In this document: piece after piece, positions 53,582 to 64,000 of the stretch
How the letters are laid out: the number at the start of each line of letters is the position of its first letter
Position numbering within the stretch: position 1 is the first letter of the stretch
Assembly (NCBI GenBank): GCA_001600455.1
Contig: BCKC01000012.1
Location: 558,001 to 622,000, forward strand
Length of the DNA stretch: 64,000 nt
DNA from: Endocalyx cinctus
Lineage: Eukaryota; Ascomycota; Sordariomycetes; Amphisphaeriales; Apiosporaceae
Direction of reading: 5' to 3'
Notes under the pieces: generated by a model
The model's input: only the letters and a program-made list of their open reading frames with translations
The model's database searches: none
Told to the model about the DNA's origin: nothing
Position numbers and translations under genes: made by a program

Positions 53582-53912
53582 TCATCGTCCCTTTTTGGCT
53601 TCTCTCTACGACAAGAACGCATATATGTGAGCCCTCGAGACATCAAGACTGCAGATGAATGGGATGAGATCTTACCAGATAGCAATCTTTGAGCTTCATA
53701 AACTCATTTGCGCACTTATCTTTGTGTACCGAATTATAATCGGCTACAATACATTTGCCATAAACCGCGGCCTGCGAGTGAAGGTTAGCAACGGAAATTG
53801 GACGGTGGTTAGGTTAGCATCCGGGATTGGATTGCGTGCATGCGCGTACCTCAGTCGAGCACTTGGACACCGTCGCGGCAAATTTCTCGATCGGTCTAGT
53901 TCGCGGTGGCAT
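53582..53912 (-). CDS. Small twin-CX9C (CHCH) mitochondrial protein, NDUFAF8-like
   Basis: A 60-residue protein from three exons: 53912-53850, 53771-53676 and 53605-53582, both introns phase 0 with GTACGC/GTAAGA donors and GCAG/GTAG acceptors. None of the exons forms a long frame, so length-based gene finding misses it. It starts MPPRTRPIEKFAATVSKC and ends REAKKGR. Cysteines 18 and 28 and cysteines 41 and 51 form two CX9C motifs (CSTEAAVYGKC and CANEFMKLKDC), the helical hairpin oxidised by Mia40 in the intermembrane space. The pattern and length resemble NDUFAF8 (C17orf89), a complex I assembly factor; the orthology is inference. Other small CX9C proteins remain possible. The nearest gene, sfi1, is divergent. 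Confidence 0.83.
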
Positions 53913-55615
53913 CTTGTATCTTCCGATTCAGTGATCGCTATGTTCAATTACGCATAATCATAGCTTCAACGATGAATGATTGAGATGAAATTTGCCAGTT
54001 GCCTGAGCTTGCCGGGGGTTGCCCCTAGTTTGTGGCTCAACAACGAATTCGGCGTGGTAGGTTTTACCAACTGTATGGTGCGCCACTAACTGGACTTGGC
54101 GTACCTCGCCTACTTGTATGGTACTCTGATTGTCTGCCTGTCCGGTTCACGCTTGTCCTGAGTCCTCGGTAGTTACGTATTAGTCGTTATAGACGAGAAA
54201 ACAGTCCTCGGAATTGTCTTTAGAACAGTCCTGAATAATTTTTCTTTCAAAGGTTAATAAGAAAAACCAGATGGTTCCAAGTAGCGAGCAAGTTGATGAT
54301 TATTATTCTATTAACAAGTATACTTAATTGTAAGGAAGAAAGAAAGGAGAATGAGAAATGTTCCGATTGGCTAGATCAGTTTCATATCAAGTACGATTCA
54401 AGTACCGAGGTATTCTTGACTTGTTTGACTTTTTGCAGCCATTATTTGGAGGTACCTCGGGTCATTACTTCTGAATTATTTCTGGATCAGACGTACTCAT
54501 CATGGATCCTATTTCGTTACCGGACTTTTGTAGTCTCGGGAAATCATTGGTTCTACTGCTAACAGCAGCAGCAATTGAAGTTATGTCTAGAACCCTTCCC
54601 TCTACCCACGAGCTGTATTGTAAATATGGCATGCACCTGACTGAGAGGGAAGATTATGCTTTGGTCTGATCGTAGTATAGACGAGAATACCTCTATCTCT
54701 AGACAGCTCCACATGATTTGGGATGACATGAGGATCTAACATGAGGATCTACAGCGTAAGAAGATACTTACTCAGGACGTTTCGGAAACCATTGCTAGGT
54801 CGAAGCAACTACAAGTCTGCTATAATAGATTAGGAAGATCTAGGTAAAGTTCAAGCCGCTGAGAATAAGCGGCGTGTTTTATAGAGACGACCGGCCGGAA
54901 TATGTTGAGCGTATCACCGAGCGTTATATATCGGAAGCGGTAGTACTACGTCAAGTTACGTCTAGTTCGACAAAATATAGATTTTTAAGAGGCATCCAAA
55001 GATTCAATAAGGTTACCTATGTCAAAACCCCTTTGATAATTCTCTATTTATTTATTATGCAATAGGTATCGTATAATATTGCATAACTCTCTATACACAG
55101 CTAGGCATAATATACTCAGATACTGTGGCGGTGCGGCGTGTTAATGATCCACTGCTCTAAACTTTATTTCTGTCTCCACCATCCATCTACACTAGGCTAA
55201 TAATGTCTAAATCACTTTGACGCGAAAAGACGCGATCACCTCTTTTTGCTCTCCTTTTCAGACTCTTCTTTCTACCATGCCTACACAAAAAGCAAACGAC
55301 GCGATTGGAAGAAAATAAACTGCAACCACTACTCAAGAAACTGGATTTTGAGTTATTAGAACTTTATCTGTCTTATATACTGTCATCGAATCGACTCGGT
55401 CTATCACCTTCCTCCTGCGATTTAAATATAGAAACAAATCCAAATATAACCAATTGTTTCAAAGAAGATACGCAATGCGATTTCCACCTCTTTTTCTCAC
55501 CACTGGATCAGCTTGCGATTAGAGTTCGCATCATTTTCTAGACTGGAGAAACAACAGATTTGTCGATAATGGAACCTGGTCTTCTCGGTCTTCAGCCCTT
55601 CTCGATGAAATCGAT
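53913..55615. promoter_or_regulatory. Divergent intergenic region, CX9C gene / sfi1
   Basis: About 1.7 kb between divergent starts. It includes a direct repeat ATGAGGATCTA (54728-54752 area) and short upstream reading frames before sfi1: 55277-55318 (13 codons) and 55569-55652, which overlaps the sfi1 start. No other gene recognised. Confidence 0.5.
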
Positions 55616-58600
55616 ATGCCTCCTTCCCCCGGACAAGAGGAGGACTGGGTAGAGTTTTCGGATTCATCTAAGAATTCCCCCGTTCGAACTACTGCTCGAC
55701 CAGCTCCCCAATTAGAATTTACGCACACCAAATCCCCTGCCGAACTCGCTGCAAGTGTCACACGCGATGACTATACCGATCCCGAAATTCAAATTCTCTA
55801 CGAAATCATTATACGCGCCGAAGATATCATAGCCAATGAACTTACACCCGGCTCCCGCGTGCCTACGCACGCTCTCTTCCTGGCCTATGAAGAGATTCTT
55901 CCCGACCATGGCCTCGATCCCAACGATGATAGGCACATCAGCAAGCTCATCTTCCTGGTTGGAGGAATTAGAGAGACGCAAAATCTCCAGAAACGATTTG
56001 CAATAGCCATGAGTCGACTGAACATTAACGTTCATTACGATCAAAGCACCATATCTGATACCAGGCTCGACCAATCTTTTCCCGAATCTGAATCTACAGA
56101 TGGCGAGTATCCTGGGTCAAATGACGATATTCCCAACAATGTGAAGCACGTTAATATTCCTGACCGGCTCTCCATTCCCTCAACCAGACTTGATTCTTTG
56201 CACAACGACGGTGAATTTTCAGGCGAATTCGACGTCAACCCCTCTCGTTTTTATCCTAATAAGCAAATGAACGGCATACATCATGACGAGTCTGACTACA
56301 CGACGACGCATTCTGCCATATCGTATGACCCCATATCAGATGATGATGCTGATCCTGGCACATCCAATCTTGAGAAACAGCTTGAAAAAAGCGCGATAGC
56401 ATTCCGCGACAAGTACGCCGTTAAGTTTGCTGCAGTTTCTACTCTTCGTCAGTGGCAGAAAAAATCTACTGAGATCGATACTTATTGTGACCAACTTGAC
56501 GCCGCTCGACAGGCAGACATCGAAGACGGAGTCGAGGATAAATTCAATATTTGGCGCGCTACTTCGGCTGACGTTGACGCAGCAATGATACACCGTCTTC
56601 CTCCCAACACTTATTCGCAAAGGATCGAAAATATTGCTATGCGAACCCACGAAATTCACTTGACTAAGAAAACATTGACCGGGTGGCGGCAGGCTGCGAG
56701 GGACCAGTGTCAGAAAGTTCAGGTGATGCAGCAAAAAGTTCAGGAGAGCACAATTAACCCAGATGATTTCGAAGAAGAGCCAAACGAGTATCTGGCTCGT
56801 CTAGCACAAAGGACACATAGAATATTGACTTTGTCACGCGCATTCACCATTTGGGCGAACCGAGCCGAGGAAGAAGTTGAGAAAGAGGAGGTGGCAGCTA
56901 AAACATATGAGATGAACCTGAAATCGAAAGTTCTCGGTCTGGGAAATCGTCCTGCTCCTCCTAATACGGCTATGACGAAAGAACGAGCTAGCAATGCCCT
57001 CAAAGCACTAGCGGACAAGCTTGCTCAAAGGAGAGCTGCCGATGGGATTAATGAGGATACTACTCGTGATGCCTGGGATGTCCCAGCTACGACTCGAGAG
57101 AAACCTCTTTCCGTCCCCGAAGAGGCTACACTTGCGGCACTTGCCAATAAATTTGCTAGCATGAAAGCTACTGATGCCATTCAATCTACACCTCGAGATG
57201 AACCTATTCCTGATTCTCAAAATGCGGCTCTTTCAGCGCTCGCAAACAAATTCCTTCAACGGAAAAATCCTCGTGCTATTTCATCTGCTTCAGCCGAACC
57301 ACACCCTAACGGTACGCAAACTAATCAGCAGACCGCACCTCGCCAGGAACAGCCCCAGAATCTCGAAACTCCTTCCAATGAGAATAAACCTACTTCCAGT
57401 GATTCAAGGCGGGCCGCTCTAATGGCCCTCGCTAAGAAGCTCTCTAACAAGAGCCTCGAGGCAGATACTGCATCTGATGATTCATGGGACGAAATGGATG
57501 AGAGAACAGCGCTGGCAAGGCGACATATTCTTCGGACACGATATTTTGGTGCGTGGGAGAAATACGTTGAAAAGAACCAGGCCAGAGCCAAGGATTTCAA
57601 AGCCGAGCAACGAATCAAGCGAGCTGCTGAAACTATCCCCGTGTGGCGTGAAAAAGCGATCTGCCACAAAGACCATGAACTCGCTCGAAATGCCGGCTTA
57701 GCTTATTTCTATAACAAGACCACAGAAGCCCTATCGGGTTGGCAAGAAAAGGCGCAGAAGTCCAGAGAGCAAGAAGAACAAGTTCTTGTAGAATTTGCAG
57801 ACCGAGCTGTTTATTACAACAAGACAGCTAAGGCTCTACATATTTTAAGAAAGAAAAAGTTTGAGGGGGAGGAAAAGGATCGACTATTGCAATTTTATGC
57901 CGAGCGGGCTCATTTCTTTTACAAAACAACGAGCTGTCTTCCTATCTGGAGAGCTAAGGCTCGACAAGCTGCTGAAAAGCAGGGCCTTCAGGAATATTAC
58001 AGCGACCGAGCCGACTATTACTACAGAACGCACGATACTTTGATATCCTGGCAAGAAAGATCAAAGCAGAAACGCAAAGAAAACCTCAAAGACGCCTACC
58101 TCGAAGCTCGGCGGATGGTCAAGAAGCGGATGGGAGAGCGCTGCGTTCGAGCATGGCGCGAGAAGTTAGAGCCAAGCTACGAGCGCTACGAGATAATGAA
58201 CGCTACCCTCGAGGAAGTCATCGCCTATCGAGAATGGCGAGATACTAAATCGGTCCTTAATAGTTGGCGCCAAAAAGCGTTGGAGAAGACGGAACTGGCG
58301 GAAGCTCGTGATATCGTAGCGAAGCAAAAGTCGATAGATCAATGGCGCGATAAGGTGGAGACTTGCAAAGATATAAGGTCAGAAGCACAATCGTACTGTT
58401 TAGAGAGACGAGTCTCTAGGGCGGTAAGGGATTGGAATACCAAATCAGTTCAGAATGCGAATAGGCCAGGCATGGTGACAAACGCTTTGGAGAAAAAAGA
58501 AAGACGAAAATTGCGACATGGGTTTGAGCGTTGGTATAGCCAGACAGCCGATAAATTGGTACCGGTCGAACTGACTGATGGAGGTTATAAGAGTATAGAG

Positions 58601-58951
58601 CAGATGGTGACCGAGACACAGCAGCAGGCTACGGAAAACCGAGCCAGAAATTTATTACACACGTGGAAAGCAGCAGCCAATGTCAAAGGGAAGGAAAAAG
58701 AAGCTGATCGATTTGGCGCAATGAAACGACAGGTTCGTGCAGAAACACAAACATACGCGCCAACTCCCGGTAGACCACGGATGTTGCTCGGAAGCCTGGA
58801 GGGGAGAGAGACTACGACTCCCCTGGCGCCGGTACCAAGCAGACCACGATGGGAAGGACGTAGCTCGATCTTAGTAGGATCTGAGATGATAGGTCGGGGT
58901 AGACAGTCTACTCGCGAAAAGCGCAATCTCCGAGTATCATGGGCACCATGA
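55616..58951 (+). CDS. sfi1: Spindle pole body protein Sfi1 (centrin-binding repeats)
   Basis: A single exon for 1111 residues. The N-terminal conserved fungal block (about 58-145) includes DPEIQILYEIIIRAEDII, HALFLAYEEILPDHGLDPND and LIFLVGGIRETQ. The middle and C-terminal parts hold many Sfi1 repeats with the AxxxxxW / F..W..K pattern: STLRQWQKKSTE, KTLTGWRQAARDQC, TIPVWREKA, EALSGWQEKAQKS, CLPIWRAKARQAAEKQG and SVLNSWRQKALEKTE. Between about 440 and 620 a shorter repeat of ALxALAxKxxxR type occurs four times. The end, REKRNLRVSWAP, is the usual Sfi1 close. Sfi1 forms the half-bridge filament with centrin Cdc31 and controls spindle pole body duplication. The start at 55616 is the first ATG of this frame; an out-of-frame ATG 47 nt upstream opens an overlapping small frame. 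Confidence 0.91.
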   Translation: MPPSPGQEEDWVEFSDSSKNSPVRTTARPAPQLEFTHTKSPAELAASVTRDDYTDPEIQILYEIIIRAEDIIANELTPGSRVPTHALFLAYEEILPDHGLDPNDDRHISKLIFLVGGIRETQNLQKRFAIAMSRLNINVHYDQSTISDTRLDQSFPESESTDGEYPGSNDDIPNNVKHVNIPDRLSIPSTRLDSLHNDGEFSGEFDVNPSRFYPNKQMNGIHHDESDYTTTHSAISYDPISDDDADPGTSNLEKQLEKSAIAFRDKYAVKFAAVSTLRQWQKKSTEIDTYCDQLDAARQADIEDGVEDKFNIWRATSADVDAAMIHRLPPNTYSQRIENIAMRTHEIHLTKKTLTGWRQAARDQCQKVQVMQQKVQESTINPDDFEEEPNEYLARLAQRTHRILTLSRAFTIWANRAEEEVEKEEVAAKTYEMNLKSKVLGLGNRPAPPNTAMTKERASNALKALADKLAQRRAADGINEDTTRDAWDVPATTREKPLSVPEEATLAALANKFASMKATDAIQSTPRDEPIPDSQNAALSALANKFLQRKNPRAISSASAEPHPNGTQTNQQTAPRQEQPQNLETPSNENKPTSSDSRRAALMALAKKLSNKSLEADTASDDSWDEMDERTALARRHILRTRYFGAWEKYVEKNQARAKDFKAEQRIKRAAETIPVWREKAICHKDHELARNAGLAYFYNKTTEALSGWQEKAQKSREQEEQVLVEFADRAVYYNKTAKALHILRKKKFEGEEKDRLLQFYAERAHFFYKTTSCLPIWRAKARQAAEKQGLQEYYSDRADYYYRTHDTLISWQERSKQKRKENLKDAYLEARRMVKKRMGERCVRAWREKLEPSYERYEIMNATLEEVIAYREWRDTKSVLNSWRQKALEKTELAEARDIVAKQKSIDQWRDKVETCKDIRSEAQSYCLERRVSRAVRDWNTKSVQNANRPGMVTNALEKKERRKLRHGFERWYSQTADKLVPVELTDGGYKSIEQMVTETQQQATENRARNLLHTWKAAANVKGKEKEADRFGAMKRQVRAETQTYAPTPGRPRMLLGSLEGRETTTPLAPVPSRPRWEGRSSILVGSEMIGRGRQSTREKRNLRVSWAP

Positions 58952-59772
58952 ATCATGTTTATGAGTTATTTGGTTTATTGCATGTATATAGCATTGCGTC
59001 AGGGGCGAGGGTTAAGTTGCATATTAGCATTGTTGGCGTTTTGGATAATGAGATTTACGGACCAAGGCATGGAAGCGGTAGAGAAGTCTGGATACTAAAA
59101 AGGAGTATGTATATATATAAAGTCTTTTCAAAATGTTCTAATATTCATAAACTTCACCGTCCTTTTGAAAGTGCTGTGCATAATGATATATACATAAGTT
59201 ATGGACCCATTTTGAGGATGATGGTGAGATGATGTTAAGTTAGGTTGAATAATGGCATGGACCGTTATTAACAGCTAAGCTAAGCTAAGCTGAGGTCTCC
59301 CCACGTCATCTTGCATTTCGGGTGGTCTTACGGTTTTATTAGCAGCCTGTAGGACCCATGAAATAGCGTGGATAATGGCATACGTACTGCTGTATAGCCA
59401 ATGCTGCCAATGGCCCATAGGAGGTAACCTAAGCTTTTAATTTGGATATAAATATTTTAACAGATGTTTCAGCGCAAATTGTTCTTTGATGATAATTTAT
59501 TTAAAGACGATATAAGTTTAGGAAAAAGAAAAAAAAAGGGTCGTAAAGTTTACTTTGATTTACTATTTAAACCTAATATTTTTATTGTTTACTATTACTT
59601 TACAGTTCTTCTTGTTAGCATTCCTGAGCAATACCGAAACTCGTAACCGCGAAACGCGCCTATCCCGTGCATACAACCTCCATCCTTTTAAAAAGACCAG
59701 CATACCCACACCCTCCTCCGCATCTCCCAACACTCATAGCAATGCCATCCTCGTGTCTCTCACGCCGATAGT
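58952..59772. other. Intergenic: sfi1 3' flank and rav1 promoter
   Basis: About 0.8 kb, AT-rich, with an AGCTAAGCTAAGCTAAGCT repeat (59273-59291). No gene recognised. Confidence 0.55.
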
Positions 59773-62700
59773 ATGAAGGCAGTCCTTCCAGGCCAGCCTG
59801 AAGCTCGTCTTCAAGCTCTCTCGACCGGATATTGGGATGGTAAGCGCATCATCGTATACATCAGCGGCAACGCTTTAGCTATCCTCTCCGGTCCCGAGAC
59901 CGTCCTGCAAACCATATACGATGAAGATGAAAGTCACCTCGAGGCCGTCGCCTTCGACGAGAGCTCCGGAAAGATAGCCGCGTGCACGGACTCGACCGTA
60001 AGAGTATATAAGATTTTAGACGATAGCGACGATGCGCTGAAGGTAGTACAACCTAGCCATAGAAATAATAAGATTTACGCAATGCATAATGAGCTGATAT
60101 TTATACTATAAAGTGGGCTTTACAAACTTCCTTTGACGTCGACGAAGGTTCGACGCCCGCGACCTTGTCGTGGGGAAGCTCCGAAGAGCTTCTCGTCGGC
60201 CGGTCTTCCCTCTTACTCTATGATACCTCCTCGACGAACCCTTCTTGTCGCTGGCGCCAAGAGCTCGCCTGCCCGGTAAAATCCGCCATACTATCTTACG
60301 ACTCGTCCTATATCGCATCCGTCGGATACCATGATCGGTTAATAAAAGTCTGGAGAAGGTTGAGCTTCGGCTCGGAGGAGGTCAACTTCGACTTCTGCTA
60401 TCTGTCGCACCCCCGGGCCGTTACGAGCATGCAATGGCGCAAGCCCTTCCACGTCAGTCAGACCATCGAAAATGTCCTATACTCCTTTTGCGCCGATAAC
60501 GTAATGCGTGTATGGACGAGAGCGGATGGACACGGCCATAGCGGCTACCGTCTTTGGGGTAATTTGAACCTCTCTACCGCTATAACGAGCCGACCTACGG
60601 ATAAAAAACATAATTTGAGATGGGCTTTCATAATTAGCCAGAGAGATCTAGCTAACGCTACGGAGACCGCCGTGCAAGAAAGGGGAGGCGATGATCCGGA
60701 GAAGGAAGATATCGCTCTCCAGTATCTGCTTTCCATCGCGACCAGGGATACGGAAATATGTGTCGTCTTTGACGGCCACGGGAGTATGTCTGCTTGGGCG
60801 TTGGAAAATGTCGGTAATAAATCGAACGGGTCCAACTACGTGGACAATGTCGCAAATATGACCTCTAAAGACTTTGATTTTCTCGGATCTTCGACACCGA
60901 TACCTCACGTCGAATTCTTCAGCTACTGCAACAAGAGCTCCGGTAACCTCAAAATCATGATGCACCGCTTTGACGGGAAGGTAGAAGTGTTTGAAACCAG
61001 CGTAGCAGACCTCTTTGATCCAACTCCAAAGTCGACCCGCCTAGTTCACTGCGCCACCTGGTCTGGACATTCAGCTTCGATAAAGAAGATCGTACGCAAC
61101 TTCAGTGGACGCGCAATTGTATCTAGGACCGAGACAGGCGAGAGCATCGTCTGGAACCATTCTACGCACAAGGGTCGTAATAATCTACTACGGCATAACG
61201 TCATCCCAGAAAAGCGGCACATACACCGAATAAGCGTGTTAAGAGGTGGCCGCTTCGTAATTTTCCTTCATCACGACGCTATATCGGTATGGGACTGTAG
61301 GACCCCGAACCATACTCTACTGTGCGAGATGAAGTACGATGTGCCTGGAAAGCCGCTTTGTATCTTAGTGCTTCCTCGCCAGAGGGCAGAGGATATCACC
61401 GTGGCTCACGTCGCGACCATTACCTCCGAACAACAAGGAATAGTATGGGAGATTCAATTACCCCTGAAATCTAACCATGCGAATGGGCTTCATACCAATG
61501 GCCATACAAAACCTATCCAAGAATTCTGCAAATTCAGCCTGGATGGAGCAGGCGATTTAGCATACGTCCTACCTGTCGACCCTGCTGGTGCAAAGCCTAT
61601 TATATCCGGCTTCCTGGACGTCTTCGCCCGGGATGTCGCAGTTTCCTATACATATAGCGGCCGAGTTGAGTTTTGGACAGCTAGAGTGGATCCGGAACGA
61701 CGTCGAGTTGAATGGCTCTCCACGGCTTCGATGGAGACTGGTGTGATGGAGCCGTCGTTGGTGAGCGGGAGCACGGTGAAGAAAGCCGCTCTTGTGAACC
61801 AGAGCCGGTCGGAACTAACAATATGGGATGTTCGTGGTGCTCGTTTGGAATTTGGACAAGACTTTGAGGGTCATAATACCATACAGGATCTGGACTGGAC
61901 TTCGACACCCGACTCTCAATCTATACTGGCGGTCGGATTTCCGTATCGGGTCATTCTTCTAGCGCAGATGCGATTCGATTATCTCAACAAAGGCCCCGCG
62001 TGGGCTGCTATTCGTGAGATAAACATCCGGGATTTCACACCCCATCCTATCGGAGACTCTACCTGGCTTAGCGACGGGCATCTCGTTATTAGTGCAGGCA
62101 ACCAACTGTTCCTCTACGATCGGTGGTTTGAGGCGACCAATCGATTAGTCGCAGGTAACAGAATACCACACCGTAAAGATGGCAACCGGAACTTGTTCGA
62201 GGTAGTACAGAAGCTGAACGGACCCTTGCCTGTATTCCATCCGCAGTTCCTCAGCCAGTGTATCTTAGCAGGGAAGAACAAGGTTGTCCAGCGCGTGCTC
62301 CTCGCTCTAAACCATACCTTAAAATATTATGTCGAAGGTGATGTATTTGACAATTACTTAGGACTAGACCTAGCAGAGTTTTATCTCGATGATAAAGTAG
62401 GTGCTAAAGACTCATTTCCTATAAAACCACTCTTGGCTAACATATAAACCCCTGAAGGCTTCAACACATAGCAACGGAAATGATCCATCTTACCTAATGA
62501 ATCGGATGAGCTTTGACGACGTCGACGAGGTCTTCTCGGAGGAGATCGCGGCCAACATATGCGAGAAGTTACCGAACATCGCGATCCCGCAGCTTTCGAG
62601 CCACGAGCAGATACAGCTGCTAGATATAGTCGAGTGCGCCGGCGTCGTGGAGAAACAACGACGCTCGATGGACGAGAACGGGTCCCGGTTCATGCTGTTC

Positions 62701-64000
62701 TTCAGGCAGCACGCGCTTAGGAAGCGTAGGACGAGCGAGCTGCACATGTCCTGGAGGGAAATCAACTGGGCCTATCATTCCACCAGCCAGGACATCTTGG
62801 TTGACTTCGTCTCCCGTCAGTACCACGGTACCATGCTGTGGGAAAATGCGAGGGAGAGCGGCATGTTCATGTGGCTTACGGACGCCGCTGCGGTGGTAAG
62901 TATTTATTCTAGATTCTTTTTTTTTTTTTTTTTTTTTGTGTAACAGTCTGGAATAGTGTCTGACTGTAGTATACAGAAAGCCCAATTCGAGATCGTGGCT
63001 CGCAACGAGTATACGAAGAGCGAGATGAAGAATCCGGTCGACTGCAGTCTCTTTTACCTGGCACTCCGGAAGAAAACGGTTCTGCAGGGGCTGTGGCGCA
63101 TGGCGAGCTGGAATAAGGAGCAGGCAGCTACGCAACGACTGCTGGCCAACAACTTCGAAGACCCTAAATGGCAAACGACGGCTCTTAAGAACGCTTATGC
63201 CTTGCTTAGCAAACGTCGATTCGGTAAGTACTGTTTATTCTAACTTTTTTGGCCGTATCCGTGACATACTCAACATACGAGGGAAAATATGCTAATTTTT
63301 TTTATATCTACGATTAAGAATACGCTGCCGCATTCTTCCTCCTGGCGGATCACTTACAAGACGCCGTAAACGTCTGCCTGAACCAGATTAAGGATCTCCA
63401 GCTCGCCGTCGCTATCGCACGTGTATACGAAGGGGATAACGGCCCTGTCTTGAGAAAACTTCTGGAGAACGAGATCCTCGCGATCGCGGCGCAGGAGGGT
63501 AACCGCTGGCTTGCGTCGTGGACTTTCTGGATGCTTAAGCGGAGGGATATGGCCGTCCGCGCTCTTATCGTGAGTTCTTTTCTTCCCTTATCTCCTCTCT
63601 CAACGATGAACGAAAGGAAAGCAAAAAGAAAAAAAAGAGGCGATACTGATTACTGTTACAGACACCCGTCTACACGCTTCTGGAAACGCCCATCTCTCCC
63701 GATAACATGCGCTCCAAGCTCTTCCTCACGGACGACCCCGCCCTCGTGGTGCTGTACTCGCAGCTGCGGCAGAAGACGCTGCAGACGCTCCGGGGCGCGA
63801 CCAAGATCATGCCCCGGACCGAGTGGCAGTTCGTCGTGCACAACGCGGGCCTGTACGACCGCATGGGGTGCGACCTCCTGGGCCTAGACCTCGTCCGCAA
63901 CTGGGAGTTCCTCCGCCCGGCCGAGCCGGCGTCCGGCCACCTCGGAGGCGAGTACGCGGTGGTGGACCCGAGAAAGTTGCTGCGCAGGAGGTCCTCCCTC
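59773..64000 (+). CDS. rav1: RAVE complex subunit Rav1 (DmX-like), 3' end outside window
   Basis: 1276 residues are encoded in the window by exons 59773-60042, 60114-62396, 62458-62895, 62977-63223, 63319-63569 and 63662 onward; a typical Rav1 is somewhat longer. The start MKAVLPGQPEARLQALSTGY and first WD40 blades (TLSWGSSEELLVGRSSLLLY, SYIASVGYHDRLIKVWRRLS, AVTSMQWRKPFHVSQTIENV, LYSFCADNVMRVWTRADG) identify Rav1. The helical C-terminal domain shows ARNEYTKSEMKNPVDCSLFY, VLQGLWRMASWNKEQAATQR, AAFFLLADHLQDAVNVCLNQ and EGNRWLASWTFWMLKRRDMA. With Rav2 and Skp1, Rav1 reassembles V1 and Vo sectors of the vacuolar ATPase. Exon 2/3 joining (62397-62457 removed) is supported by a GCTAAC branch site and frame. 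Intron 3 contains T17 and two in-frame acceptors 30 nt apart; the downstream one is preferred. GC content rises towards the right edge. Confidence 0.93.

Noticed and set aside
55305..55541. 78-codon frame before sfi1 as an upstream exon
   Set aside because: It has no ATG, and no donor that joins in frame to the sfi1 start was evident; the sfi1 N-terminus is already complete by comparison with the family.
62947..62976. Ten-residue 5' extension of rav1 exon 4 as the main form
   Set aside because: It contains a CTGAC branch-like site and does not match the family; kept only as a possible alternative acceptor.
1..64000. tRNA, 5S rRNA or other RNA genes
   Set aside because: I looked by eye for A/B-box patterns and the fungal 5S internal promoter in the intergenic stretches and saw none; a covariance-model scan would be decisive.
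1..64000. CRISPR array or prophage
   Set aside because: The DNA is eukaryotic nuclear sequence with introns; the short tandem repeats present are microsatellites without spacers.

Overview
The window is nuclear DNA of a filamentous ascomycete (Pezizomycotina, most likely a Sordariomycete; I would not go lower). The evidence is the gene set (Arp10/RO-7-type dynactin subunit, hymA, DUF7703 and DUF7726 families, fungal PDK1 and Sfi1 forms), short spliceosomal introns (mostly 50-120 nt, GTRNGT donors, CTAAC/CTGAC branch sites), one gene per transcript, and AT-rich intergenic DNA full of A/T homopolymers and microsatellites. I recognised 19 protein-coding genes. Two run off the ends: rpc82 at the left and rav1 at the right. 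I saw no tRNA, rRNA, intact transposon, CRISPR array or secondary-metabolite cluster.

Left third (1-19 kb): the 3' part of the RNA polymerase III subunit gene rpc82; a secreted-type GMC oxidoreductase; a nuclear-looking protein with a duplicated DUF7726-like domain; a seven-helix DUF7703 membrane protein; a 2.8-kb gene-poor stretch; the Holliday-junction resolvase yen1/GEN1, divergent from the dynactin subunit gene arp10; and mitochondrial seryl-tRNA synthetase.

Middle (19-42 kb): a single-exon gene for a 2178-residue coiled-coil protein built from three repeat families; the seven-exon mitochondrial GTP/GDP carrier gene ggc1, which carries a one-base frame break; a split BTB protein; and two conserved fungal proteins of unknown role, set in long non-coding DNA with simple repeats.

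Right third (42-64 kb): a PDK1/Pkh kinase, the SWI/SNF subunit Snf12, a short-chain dehydrogenase, the MO25 protein HymA, a three-exon 60-residue twin-CX9C protein that no long open frame reveals, the centrin-binding spindle-pole protein Sfi1, and Rav1 of the RAVE V-ATPase assembly complex.

The genes are mostly housekeeping (transcription, chromatin, DNA repair, cytoskeleton, mitochondrion, vacuole) and do not form a pathway or operon-like unit. All exon joins were worked out by hand from splice signals, frame and family resemblance. No database or RNA evidence was available. The points most worth checking are the ggc1 frame break, the small CX9C gene, the repeat architecture of the 2178-residue protein, the duplicated DUF7726 domain and the alternative 5' end of snf12.
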